Assembly: GCA_017475725.1 (NCBI GenBank) | Contig: JAFVFA010000182.1 | Location: 1 to 10,514, forward strand | Length of the DNA: 10,514 bases | DNA from: Spirochaetales bacterium | GTDB lineage: Bacteria; Spirochaetota; Spirochaetia; Sphaerochaetales; Sphaerochaetaceae | Direction: 5' to 3' | Shown here: positions 1 through 5,254 of the stretch, in pieces | Numbering within the stretch: position 1 is the first letter of the stretch | How the letters are laid out: the number at the start of each line of letters is the position of its first letter | The notes under the pieces: model-generated | What the model was told of the DNA's origin: nothing | The model's database searches: none | Seen by the model: only the letters and a program-made list of their open reading frames with translations | Made by a program: the position numbers and the translations under genes

Positions 1-456
1 ACCATCCAGCAATCCGATGCTCGTCATGCCGCTTCCGCCATGGTTCACGAACCCGGCCTGTATGACGGAGCTGTTGTGCTGTGTGGAGCCGATTATGACA
101 TGCTTGCGGTCAGCGAACCTGAGAAGCTTGCTCTCATGGCCCGCACCGTTCTGGAGCGTCATTATGTATGTGTCCGGGCCTATCAGGTTCCTGTTGGACT
201 CAAGGGCTGATGTTGTGAACATGGATTTGACGAACACTATCACAAGGTCCTGTGTCCCCATACCCTCTGTGGATGTGACTGCATTGGGCCTGTACTCGCC
301 TATACTTCCATCCTTCTCCCGGATCCTGACACCATCGGACCTTATTGCGCTGACCATGACCTCACTGACGTCGACCACGGTCACGTCATTGTTCCGCGAC
401 AGATAGCCACTGAAGAGGGAACCCATCGCTCCTGCACCCAGCACCGTTATCCTCAA
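1..456 (-). CDS. Ketopantoate reductase-like protein (PanE/ApbA family), C-terminus cut by window edge
   Basis: About 152 N-terminal residues are visible. PanE reduces 2-dehydropantoate to pantoate with NADPH in the cytosol, but many paralogues act on other 2-oxo acids. The protein opens with a Rossmann strand and dinucleotide loop (RITVLGAGAMGSLFSGYLS). It continues with VFVKSMFTT, holding the family lysine, and with LQNGAGHE, holding the conserved asparagine. Then comes a GSTQHNSS...GFVNHGG segment that aligns with the PanE GTTTH...VIIHVANG region. The second catalytic lysine lies beyond the window. I chose TTG at 456 as the start because GGAGG (463-467) lies 6 bases upstream and it gives the usual family N-terminus. 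An in-frame ATG at 477 lacks a Shine-Dalgarno sequence and lies inside a palindrome. It shares an operator block with the cyclase gene, so a catabolic role under the LacI regulator is as likely as pantothenate synthesis. The family call is firm; the substrate is unknown. Confidence 0.88.
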   Translation of the reverse strand, partial: MRITVLGAGAMGSLFSGYLSRNNDVTVVDVSEVMVSAIRSDGVRIREKDGSIGEYRPNAVTSTEGMGTQDLVIVFVKSMFTTSALESNRNLIGPDTYIMTLQNGAGHESKLLRFADRKHVIIGSTQHNSSVIQAGFVNHGGSGMTSIGLLDG

Positions 457-462
457 AGCATT

Positions 463-467
463 CCTCC
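463..467 (-). promoter_or_regulatory. Ribosome binding site deciding the TTG start of the reductase-like gene
   Basis: GGAGG on the minus strand lies 6 bases before TTG at 456. The upstream in-frame ATG (475-477) is preceded by TTGTTGCA, which has no Shine-Dalgarno match. The spacing and the family N-terminus both favour TTG. Confidence 0.75.
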
Positions 468-475
468 GAAAGTTC

Positions 476-505
476 ATTGCAACAAATTGCAGAAATTGTT
501 GCAAT
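476..505. repeat. Perfect 10-bp inverted repeat before the reductase-like gene
   Basis: ATTGCAACAA (476-485) and TTGTTGCAAT (496-505) are perfect reverse complements around a 10-base spacer. The right arm overlaps the LacI-type operator at 500-513. It could be a second protein-binding site or an mRNA hairpin just ahead of the ribosome binding site. Confidence 0.7.
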
Positions 506-513
506 CGAATTCA
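500..513. promoter_or_regulatory. Predicted LacI-family operator O1 (reductase-like gene)
   Basis: TGCAATCGAATTCA has the usual LacI-family form: TG and CA ends, a central CG and partial dyad symmetry. The identical 14-mer occurs at 1470-1483 upstream of the cyclase. It lies about 45 bases before the TTG start. Binding by the LacI protein encoded at 1572-2573 is inferred. Confidence 0.6.
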
Positions 514-521
514 GTCTTTAC

Positions 522-536
522 TGAAACAGTATTGCA
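522..536. promoter_or_regulatory. Second conserved dyad TGAAACAGTATTGCA, upstream of the reductase-like gene
   Basis: This 15-mer is identical at 1491-1505. It has TGAAA/TTGCA arms with one mismatch. Its centre is about 22 bp from that of O1, close to two helical turns, so it may be an auxiliary operator or part of the promoter. No convincing -35/-10 pair could be assigned here. Confidence 0.45.
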
Positions 537-612
537 CGGGTTCCCACAGAAAGCAAGAAAAATTTTGTTGGACTTCAGGCAAAAAGAATCAGGAGTTATA
601 TCAATAAAGTGT

Positions 613-646
613 AAAAAAATGCTCAGGCCATTTCTGACCTGAGCAT
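613..646 (-). terminator. Rho-independent terminator of the cyclase gene
   Basis: On the minus strand, ATGCTCAGG and CCTGAGCAT form a perfect 9-bp stem around a 10-base loop. The stem runs directly into seven T residues (613-619). It lies about 25 bases after the cyclase stop codon and isolates the cyclase from the downstream reductase-like gene. Confidence 0.92.
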
Positions 647-671
647 GCAGATTGCACCTGTTTTAGATTTC

Positions 672-1358
672 TCAGCTGAACTCCTTGAGTCCCTCGATTG
701 CATAGAGTCTCACAGGACATGAATCCAGACCCTTGATGTACATCGGAGCGAAGCTCACGAAGAACGTGTCGGTCTTCAGCTGGTCCAGGTTCTTGATGAC
801 CTCAAGGAATGTGATGTTCTCTGCCATGCAGATGTCATGGAACGGCTTCACATCCTCGTTGCAGTTCTCAATGGACACTCCATCTCCGAATCCCACACAC
901 TTGACCTTGTGGTCCACCATCCACTGGGCAGTCTCGCCGTTGACCAGAAGCCTCTTGTCGTTAGGTCCGTTGGTCTCAGGTGTGAAAGGCGCAAGCTTGT
1001 AGATGGAATCCAGGATCACGACATCACCCGGTTTGACCTTCTTTCCTATTGCCTTGTCCAGATCTGCGGCACTTATGTGCTTCAGAGGCTCAAGGTCCTT
1101 GAACTCGTAGTAGATTGCCCTTCCCATGAATGATGTCAGCGGAAGATCAGCCACGCTTGCTCCGTCCTCAAAATGGTGATACGGACACTCGCAGTGGGTT
1201 CCGAGGTGTGTCATGATGTCCACGTTGGTGTGGAAATCTGGGATGGCCCCACCTGTGTTGAACCTGAAGAGATTGCATCTCCTGGTCTCTGTGGCGGGAT
1301 CGATGTACTTGGTCAGATCAATGATTCTAAGACCGTTAAGCTCATATACTGTCTGCAT
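672..1358 (-). CDS. Cyclase-family metal-dependent hydrolase (kynurenine formamidase-like)
   Basis: This 228-residue protein belongs to the cyclase/kynurenine formamidase fold (Pfam Cyclase). Members use a divalent metal, usually zinc or manganese, to hydrolyse amide or lactam bonds in small cytosolic substrates such as N-formylkynurenine or isatin. The signature HxGTHxDxP appears at 51-59 as HLGTHCECP, followed by H61, H62 and F63. The usual aspartate is a glutamate (E57). The C-terminal half has H174, E186 and the NLDQL stretch typical of the family. Start: AAGGAG lies 8 bases before ATG 1358. The gene ends at its own terminator and begins behind a long leader that carries a LacI-type operator. 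No tryptophan-degradation genes are nearby, so kynurenine formamidase activity is not supported. The family call is good; the substrate is unknown. Confidence 0.87.
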   Translation of the reverse strand: MQTVYELNGLRIIDLTKYIDPATETRRCNLFRFNTGGAIPDFHTNVDIMTHLGTHCECPYHHFEDGASVADLPLTSFMGRAIYYEFKDLEPLKHISAADLDKAIGKKVKPGDVVILDSIYKLAPFTPETNGPNDKRLLVNGETAQWMVDHKVKCVGFGDGVSIENCNEDVKPFHDICMAENITFLEVIKNLDQLKTDTFFVSFAPMYIKGLDSCPVRLYAIEGLKEFS

Positions 1359-1426
1359 TTTTCTGCTCCTTATGCTTGCATTGTCCTCTTCGTACTGTCT
1401 TTGTACGCAAACAGACTATCAGTTTT

Positions 1427-1456
1427 CAAGTTGTAAATACAGGTATTTGCAACTTG
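1427..1456. repeat. Imperfect 13-bp palindrome in the cyclase leader
   Basis: CAAGTTGTAAATA (1427-1439) faces TATTTGCAACTTG (1444-1456) across 4 bases, with one mismatch. It lies between the operator O2 and the cyclase start. It may be a binding site or form an mRNA hairpin in the leader. Its arms contain the TTGCAAC word also found in the dyad at 476-505. Confidence 0.65.
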
Positions 1457-1469
1457 TTTCAATATTTAT

Positions 1470-1483
1470 TGCAATCGAATTCA
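1470..1483. promoter_or_regulatory. Predicted LacI-family operator O2 (cyclase gene)
   Basis: TGCAATCGAATTCA is an exact copy of the site at 500-513 and has a central CG with TG/CA ends. It lies about 111 bases upstream of the cyclase ATG and between the cyclase and the lacI gene. Control by the neighbouring LacI protein is inferred from proximity and motif form. Confidence 0.62.
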
Positions 1484-1490
1484 ATCCTAC

Positions 1491-1505
1491 TGAAACAGTA
1501 TTGCA
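1491..1505. promoter_or_regulatory. Second conserved dyad TGAAACAGTATTGCA, upstream of the cyclase
   Basis: This is an exact copy of the 15-mer at 522-536. The distance to the adjacent operator is one base shorter than in the other copy. It may be an auxiliary operator or a promoter element. Confidence 0.45.
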
Positions 1506-1522
1506 TGTCTCTCAACTTAAAG

Positions 1523-1563
1523 CAAGTGTTTTCGGAAGGCTAAAAAGATTCCGGATGCACTTG
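1523..1563. repeat. Two-part hairpin just after the lacI stop codon
   Basis: Outer arms CAAGTG (1523-1528) and CACTTG (1558-1563) and inner arms CGGAA (1533-1537) and TTCCG (1549-1553) are symmetric, with 4-base internal bulges and an 11-base loop. No T-run follows on either strand, so it is not a classical terminator. It may protect or end the lacI mRNA 3' end. Confidence 0.5.
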
Positions 1564-1571
1564 TCACATTT

Positions 1572-2573
1572 TCACGTCGAGCTTCTCTCCACAATGTCCG
1601 ATCCTATGCTCATTCTGCGGTTCACGTGTCCGCCGCGAAGGACCTCAAGGACGTTTCTGACAGCAATCAGACTGGTGTCGTAGAGCATGTTGTCAATGCT
1701 TGTCAGTGACGGATTGCTGATCTCCGCGTATTTTGAGTTGTTGAGTCCGACAACGGCCACCTGTTCAGGGACCTTTATCCCGATGTTGCAAAGGGAATGC
1801 AATCCGGCCAAGGCAATGTAGTCCTCAGAGAAGATGATCGCGTCTGTATCCGGATGGTTCTTGAGAAGCTGAAGTGTAGCCTTCTCGAATTCAAGGATGT
1901 CGCCTGAATCGACTTCCATGACAATCGGCTCCGCTGCATTGCAATACAGCCTCAGACCATCCTTGAATCCGTCGATCTTGCTCTGGTTGCTGGGCGTTAT
2001 GTGGTTTGAGATGAACGCCAATTTCTTCCTTCCCTTGCCGGCAAGAAGCTTTACCGCCTTCATGACACCACCATACTCATCAGCGGTCACCCCGTAGATG
2101 TTGGGCCCATCCATATAGCCGTTGCAGATCGCCACAGGAGTGTTCGGAAGATAGACCATTATGGCGTTCTGCACAGTGGAGTTCTGGAAAACGGACCCCA
2201 TGAGCACCACAGCCTCGACCTTCCTCTGGCTGAGGATCTGAATGTACTTCGCCTGGTTCTCCGGGTCAGTGCCGGTGTTGTATATCAGGCAGGAATACCC
2301 GTTGTTGGAGAACTCATGCTCCACGTAGTAGACACCTTCGGTATGATGCGTGGTTCTGACATCAGCAATCAGGATCCCCGCCATCTTGGAATTCTGTGTC
2401 ACAAGGCTCCTTGCAGCCTCGTTCTGGACATAGTTGTTCTCGGCAAGGACCTTCAGGACCTTTGCCCTGGTCTCCTTGTTGACGTAAGGGTAATTGTTGA
2501 TGACCCTCGATACTGTTGATGCCGATACTCCAGCCTTCGCTGCTATGTCGTAAATAGTGGTGTCCTGTGCCAT
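1572..2573 (-). CDS. LacI/GalR-family transcriptional regulator
   Basis: This 333-residue protein has the full LacI layout. An N-terminal helix-turn-helix (residues 5-30: TIYDIAAKAGVSASTVSRVI) is followed by the hinge with its minor-groove helix (AARSLVTQNSKMAGILI) and then a periplasmic-binding-protein-like effector domain to the C-terminus. Family members bind operators as dimers and release or bind DNA on meeting a small ligand, often a sugar or nucleoside. Here the neighbours are a cyclase and a reductase-like gene rather than sugar genes, so the effector cannot be guessed. The start ATG has only a weak AGGG 9 bases upstream, which suggests low expression. Identical 14-bp operators lie before both neighbouring genes and a close variant lies at its own predicted transcription start. 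It is therefore probably an autoregulated local regulator, most simply a repressor. Confidence 0.93.
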   Translation of the reverse strand: MAQDTTIYDIAAKAGVSASTVSRVINNYPYVNKETRAKVLKVLAENNYVQNEAARSLVTQNSKMAGILIADVRTTHHTEGVYYVEHEFSNNGYSCLIYNTGTDPENQAKYIQILSQRKVEAVVLMGSVFQNSTVQNAIMVYLPNTPVAICNGYMDGPNIYGVTADEYGGVMKAVKLLAGKGRKKLAFISNHITPSNQSKIDGFKDGLRLYCNAAEPIVMEVDSGDILEFEKATLQLLKNHPDTDAIIFSEDYIALAGLHSLCNIGIKVPEQVAVVGLNNSKYAEISNPSLTSIDNMLYDTSLIAVRNVLEVLRGGHVNRRMSIGSDIVERSST

Positions 2574-2617
2574 TGTCTGCTACCCTGCCTCTAGGTATGT
2601 GGCTTTTCAGAAACAAT

Positions 2618-2644
2618 TGAAATTTCTATGAAATTCCCTTGAAA
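2618..2644. repeat. Three TGAAA repeats at 11-bp spacing in the lacI leader
   Basis: TGAAA occurs on the plus strand at 2618, 2629 and 2640, exactly 11 bases apart. The third copy is the left half of the predicted operator O3. This phasing places the repeats on one face of the helix. Confidence 0.55.
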
Positions 2645-2653
2645 GCCATTGCA
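2640..2653. promoter_or_regulatory. Predicted autoregulatory LacI operator O3
   Basis: The minus strand reads TGCAATGGCTTTCA, which matches 11 of 14 positions of the O1/O2 site and keeps the TGCAA/TTTCA ends. It covers the transcription start predicted from the promoter at 2657-2686, the usual place for repression by road-block or occlusion. Confidence 0.5.
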
Positions 2654-2656
2654 ACC

Positions 2657-2686
2657 ATTATGTCACCATTTCTCCCAAAACTTCAA
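2657..2686 (-). promoter_or_regulatory. Probable sigma-70 promoter of lacI
   Basis: TTGAAG (2681-2686) and CATAAT (2657-2662) are separated by 18 bases on the minus strand. Predicted transcription begins near 2650, inside operator O3. Confidence 0.5.
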
Positions 2687-2696
2687 CAGTTTGCAG

Positions 2697-2730
2697 AAAA
2701 AAACTGGACGACCCCAACGGAGCCGCCCAG
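2697..2730 (-). terminator. Rho-independent terminator of the flavodoxin operon
   Basis: Minus-strand arms CTGGGCGGCTCC (2719-2730) and GGGGTCGTCCAG (2704-2715) pair over 12 positions with three G-U pairs and a 3-base loop. Seven T residues (2697-2703) follow. It lies about 40 bases after the flavodoxin stop. Confidence 0.9.
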
Positions 2731-2770
2731 AAAAAACATAGGAATACTTTCCCAAAAGGAGGCTGATTGA

Positions 2771-3187
2771 TTATTTGGCAAGAGCTGCTCCAAGAGCCTC
2801 GCATGCTGCACATGCATCCTCGTCCGGGGCCTCGTTTGCGATGACTCCGTCTGAAACGAGGTTCAGACCATCTGCTCTGGCGTTGTCCTGCCAGGTCCTC
2901 ATCCATTCGCCATCGCCCCAACCAAAGGAGCCGAACAGACCGACCTTCTTTCCTGCGAGCGATGCCTTTGCACCATCGTACATAGGCTCGAACTCGTCAC
3001 TCTCAAGCTCTTCGGCACCCATTGCCGGGCAGCCAAAGGCCACTGCATCATATCCATCAGCAGAGGAGAACTCCGCAGCAGTCAGAAGATCGACCTCTGC
3101 TCCTGCTGCCTTTGCTCCGTCTGCAACCTTATTTGCCATTGCTTCCGTATTTCCAGTCTGGCTCCAATAGACCACTGCAACCTTCAT
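2771..3187 (-). CDS. Short-chain flavodoxin
   Basis: This 138-residue protein is a small cytosolic FMN electron carrier that can replace ferredoxin, typically when iron is scarce. The FMN phosphate loop SQTGNTEAMA is at residues 9-18. The isoalloxazine-contacting region CPAMGAEELE sits mid-protein, and a GSFGWGDGEWMRTW segment supplies the tryptophan and glycines of the third FMN loop. Length and motifs match the short-chain flavodoxins of clostridia and Megasphaera. The AAGGAG ribosome binding site for ATG 3187 lies inside the last codons of the DUF3793 gene, whose stop codon ends 2 bases upstream. The two genes are therefore co-transcribed and probably co-translated. Strong terminator follows. 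Flanking operator-like dyads upstream of the operon suggest regulated expression. Confidence 0.95.
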   Translation of the reverse strand: MKVAVVYWSQTGNTEAMANKVADGAKAAGAEVDLLTAAEFSSADGYDAVAFGCPAMGAEELESDEFEPMYDGAKASLAGKKVGLFGSFGWGDGEWMRTWQDNARADGLNLVSDGVIANEAPDEDACAACEALGAALAK

Positions 3188-3189
3188 GC

Positions 3190-3789
3190 TTATGCTCCTT
3201 TCTGACAGACTGTGAGTCTATCAATGGTGTTACCGTTTTGGTAACTTCTCTTGTATCCGGCACAGACAAGGTCCATCTTGTGGAACCATGCCCGTGTGCT
3301 CTCATCGTCCGAGTAGACCTTCCAGTACTTCGCGAGAAGCGGTCTCTCTCCGCCGTTCTCTATGAAGCCCAGCACATCTCCCAGAGGATAGCCAAGGAAG
3401 ATCCCGATCTCATGCGGGCAGTTCTCCGTCAGCATCTTCTCTGTGAGGCGGTCAAGGCACTCCTCAATGTCACGGCAATCGGCATAGCCCTCCCGGTTCA
3501 GAACAGCCCTGACATCATGGTCCTTGATGGACCTCTCAAGAGCTTTTCTGCGATAGACCAGGATCAATGCCCTGCCCTTTCTGAACTTCAGGCATCTGAG
3601 GTAGACGCCCTTGCTGTTCAGCTTGCCGTTACCGTAGGAGAGATGTCTGTGGATGCATGTGCCGTCTGCAACGAAGGCGCTGAACATGTTCGAACTCTTG
3701 ACCCCTGCAAGCGTAGGTGAGCAGTAGTCGATAAGAAGCCTGTCCAAACACTTGCTGCACTCTTCGTTTACATTCAGGGTGGGAGCCAT
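3190..3789 (-). CDS. DUF3793 family protein
   Basis: This 199-residue protein has the DUF3793 marks. An N-terminal CSPTLAGVKSSNMF segment (from C23) precedes a basic centre (KFRKGRALILVYRRKAL). The diagnostic stretch CPHEIGIFLGYPLGDVLGFI comes next, with a C-terminal KYWKVYSD followed by a short helical tail. No biochemical function is established for the family to my knowledge. Members are often found beside flavodoxin genes, as here. No signal peptide or membrane segment is visible. AAGGAG lies 6 bases before ATG 3789, and a perfect TTGACA-17-TATATT promoter sits about 37-65 bases upstream, between two palindromes. The N-terminal pair C11/C14, together with C23, might bind metal, but that is speculation. 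A role linked to flavodoxin maturation or iron limitation would fit the operon and is inference only. Confidence 0.88.
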   Translation of the reverse strand: MAPTLNVNEECSKCLDRLLIDYCSPTLAGVKSSNMFSAFVADGTCIHRHLSYGNGKLNSKGVYLRCLKFRKGRALILVYRRKALERSIKDHDVRAVLNREGYADCRDIEECLDRLTEKMLTENCPHEIGIFLGYPLGDVLGFIENGGERPLLAKYWKVYSDDESTRAWFHKMDLVCAGYKRSYQNGNTIDRLTVCQKGA

Positions 3790-3802
3790 ACACCTCTCCT
3801 TG

Positions 3803-3818
3803 GTTAGATTACTCTAAC
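3803..3818. promoter_or_regulatory. Operator-like palindrome, downstream box
   Basis: GTTAGA-TTAC-TCTAAC is a perfect 6-bp-arm dyad. It lies just after the -10 box of the DUF3793-flavodoxin promoter, over the expected transcription start. It resembles the half-sites of DtxR/IdeR-type metal repressors, but the regulator is not in the window. Confidence 0.65.
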
Positions 3819-3825
3819 TACGCTG

Positions 3826-3854
3826 AATATACCCTCTCCCCTTTTGATTGTCAA
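3826..3854 (-). promoter_or_regulatory. Consensus sigma-70 promoter of the DUF3793-flavodoxin operon
   Basis: TTGACA (3849-3854), a 17-base spacer and TATATT (3826-3831) form a near-perfect housekeeping promoter on the minus strand. Such a strong promoter between two dyads points to control by repression. Confidence 0.88.
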
Positions 3855-3871
3855 TGGATTTCGGAAAAATA

Positions 3872-3887
3872 GTTAGATTAATTTAAC
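3872..3887. promoter_or_regulatory. Operator-like palindrome, upstream box
   Basis: GTTAGATTAATTTAAC is a dyad centred on TTAA with one imperfect pair. It shares its GTTAGATTA half with the box at 3803-3818 and lies just upstream of the -35 box. Confidence 0.6.
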
Positions 3888-3905
3888 CAGATTCTGAAGA
3901 AACCC

Positions 3906-4751
3906 TCACAGCAGTCCGATAGAGGTCAGAACATCTCTGGTCTTTGGAATGGAGCCAGAGAACCCAAGCAGTTCAATCGAGTATGGAAGATTCTGGTTGC
4001 TATCCATGGTTATCAGCTTCCTGTTGAGCCTAAAGCGTTCCGTCCCACATTCAACAAGCCTTCTCAGCCTTTCGTTCTCCAAGCTTCCACATTCCTCGAT
4101 CAGCTTTTCTATGTCACCGTATCTGTTGATCAGTCTGGATGCCGTCTTGGGCCCCACCCCGTCTATTCCACGGATGTTGTCGGCATTGTCTCCGGTAAGG
4201 CTCTTGAAATCCACATACTGGGTTCCCTCTATGCCGTACTTGGCCCTCAGATAGTCCTGGTCGCAGAACACGCTCCTCTCCCCTCTGTATCTCAGAACTC
4301 TGACGTTAGGGCCAATCAATTGGAAGAAGTCGCTGTCAAAGGAGCAGATTGTCATGTCATGGGTATGCTCATACTCTTTGACATATGAGGCGATCAGATC
4401 ATCGGCCTCGCATACCAAGGTCTCACAATGAGCGATTCCCATTGCATCCAGAGCTGCATATACATCAGGAAGCTGGTCGAACGGGTTCTCCTCTGCCGGA
4501 AGCTCAGAATAGTCGGGCCTGTTCGACTTGTACTCTGCATCAAGATCGGTTCTGGGGTTGTGATGCTCACCATCAAAGACGACAAGGACATGTGTCGGCT
4601 TCGTCATCTCCACTATCTTTCTGATTGCACCCACAAAGCCCATCACACCCTGAATGGCCTTCCCCTTGCTGTTCAGTATTCTGGCAGGCATTCCGAAGAA
4701 CATCTGGAAATGGAGGTTCATGCCATCGACAAGAAGAAGCCTGTCAGACAT
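3906..4751 (-). CDS. Stand-alone 5'-3' exonuclease (DNA polymerase I N-terminal / FEN-like)
   Basis: This 281-residue protein matches the 5' nuclease domain of DNA polymerase I without the polymerase. Such enzymes remove 5' flaps, RNA primers or DNA from nicks using two metal ions. The acidic sites are all visible: D9 in LLVDGMN, D60 in VVFDG, E115/D117/D118 in CEADDLI, D139/D141 in SFDSDF, and D188/D191 in TGDNADN. The arch residues R67 and YKSNR (74-78) are present. The helix-hairpin-helix GIDGVGPKTASRLINRYG (195-212) binds duplex DNA. It should therefore be catalytically competent. Its ATG lies inside the last codons of vsr (8-base overlap, ATGTCTGA), so translation is coupled to vsr. No clear terminator follows, so some read-through into the DUF3793-flavodoxin operon 116 bases on is possible. 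Confidence 0.92.
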   Translation of the reverse strand: MSDRLLLVDGMNLHFQMFFGMPARILNSKGKAIQGVMGFVGAIRKIVEMTKPTHVLVVFDGEHHNPRTDLDAEYKSNRPDYSELPAEENPFDQLPDVYAALDAMGIAHCETLVCEADDLIASYVKEYEHTHDMTICSFDSDFFQLIGPNVRVLRYRGERSVFCDQDYLRAKYGIEGTQYVDFKSLTGDNADNIRGIDGVGPKTASRLINRYGDIEKLIEECGSLENERLRRLVECGTERFRLNRKLITMDSNQNLPYSIELLGFSGSIPKTRDVLTSIGLL

Positions 4752-5184
4752 CTGCGCCCTCCTGGATCAGGAAGCTCGCTATTCTGAGCGACAGCTCCTT
4801 AAGTGTCTGCTCTCGTACCTGCTTCTCCAGCTGGCACTCCCAGACCGTGATGACATTCCAGCCCTTCTCCTCAAGCTCTTTGCGGTCCTCTCTGTCCCGT
4901 TCCTGGTTCCGCCTTATCTTCGAGACCCAGAAATCAGTGTTCGACTTTGGAACCGTATAGAACCTGCAGCCTTCGTGTCCATGCCAGAAACACCCGTTGA
5001 CGAACACTACGGTCCTGTATTTGGGAAGGACAATGTCAGGATGACCGGGGTATCTCTTGTCGTTCTTGCGGAATCTGAACCCCTCAGAGAACAGAAACTG
5101 CCTCACGAGGATCTCAGGCTTGGTGTCCTTCCCCCTTATGCGGCTCATTGTGTAGTGTCTCTGCTCTGGTGTGATCCTGTCCAT
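4744..5184 (-). CDS. vsr: Very short patch repair mismatch endonuclease Vsr
   Basis: This 146-residue protein has the length of the Vsr family. Vsr nicks DNA 5' of the T in T:G mismatches that arise by deamination of 5-methylcytosine. Visible landmarks are the opening ITPEQRHYTMSRIRGKDTK, catalytic D50 in GHPDIVL, the FVNGCFWHGHEGC core with C65, H70 and C73, FW at 85-86, NQERD (93-97) and VWEC with C117. C65, C73 and C117 together with a histidine fit the structural zinc site. No cytosine-5 methyltransferase, the normal partner, is in the window. The gene overlaps the downstream exonuclease by 8 bases. The ATG lacks a Shine-Dalgarno sequence, yet TATAAT lies only 7 bases before it, so translation may be leaderless or weak. 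Confident family call; the methylated target sequence is unknown. Confidence 0.93.
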   Translation of the reverse strand: MDRITPEQRHYTMSRIRGKDTKPEILVRQFLFSEGFRFRKNDKRYPGHPDIVLPKYRTVVFVNGCFWHGHEGCRFYTVPKSNTDFWVSKIRRNQERDREDRKELEEKGWNVITVWECQLEKQVREQTLKELSLRIASFLIQEGADV

Positions 5185-5191
5185 AGTCCAG

Positions 5192-5197
5192 ATTATA
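5192..5197 (-). promoter_or_regulatory. Possible -10 box directly before vsr
   Basis: TATAAT on the minus strand ends 7 bases before the vsr ATG. The position 17 bases upstream (TCCCAC) is a poor -35. If used, transcription would begin at or next to the start codon. Confidence 0.3.
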
Positions 5198-5201
5198 AAG
5201 C

Positions 5202-5227
5202 AAAACGGAGCCTCGTGGGAGACTCCG
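5202..5227 (-). terminator. Probable terminator of the metal ATPase operon
   Basis: Minus-strand CGGAGTCTC (5219-5227) pairs with GAGGCTCCG (5206-5214) over 9 positions, with one mismatched or wobble pair and a 4-base loop. TTTTGCTTT follows. The broken T-run suggests partial termination with some read-through into vsr. Confidence 0.65.
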
Positions 5228-5254
5228 CCTGTTTGATTGCCATCAAATGGTCCA

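Noticed and set aside
1..406. Plus-strand open frame of 129 codons at the left edge
   Set aside because: It is antisense to a clear PanE-family reading frame with a Rossmann motif and has no ribosome binding site or family signature.
648..658. ATTGCA word near the cyclase 3' end as another operator
   Set aside because: It lacks the TG...CG...CA dyad and lies between a stop codon and a terminator, so chance is the simpler explanation.
2362..2616. 84-codon minus-strand frame overlapping the start of lacI
   Set aside because: It overlaps the well-supported LacI helix-turn-helix region in another frame and resembles no known protein.
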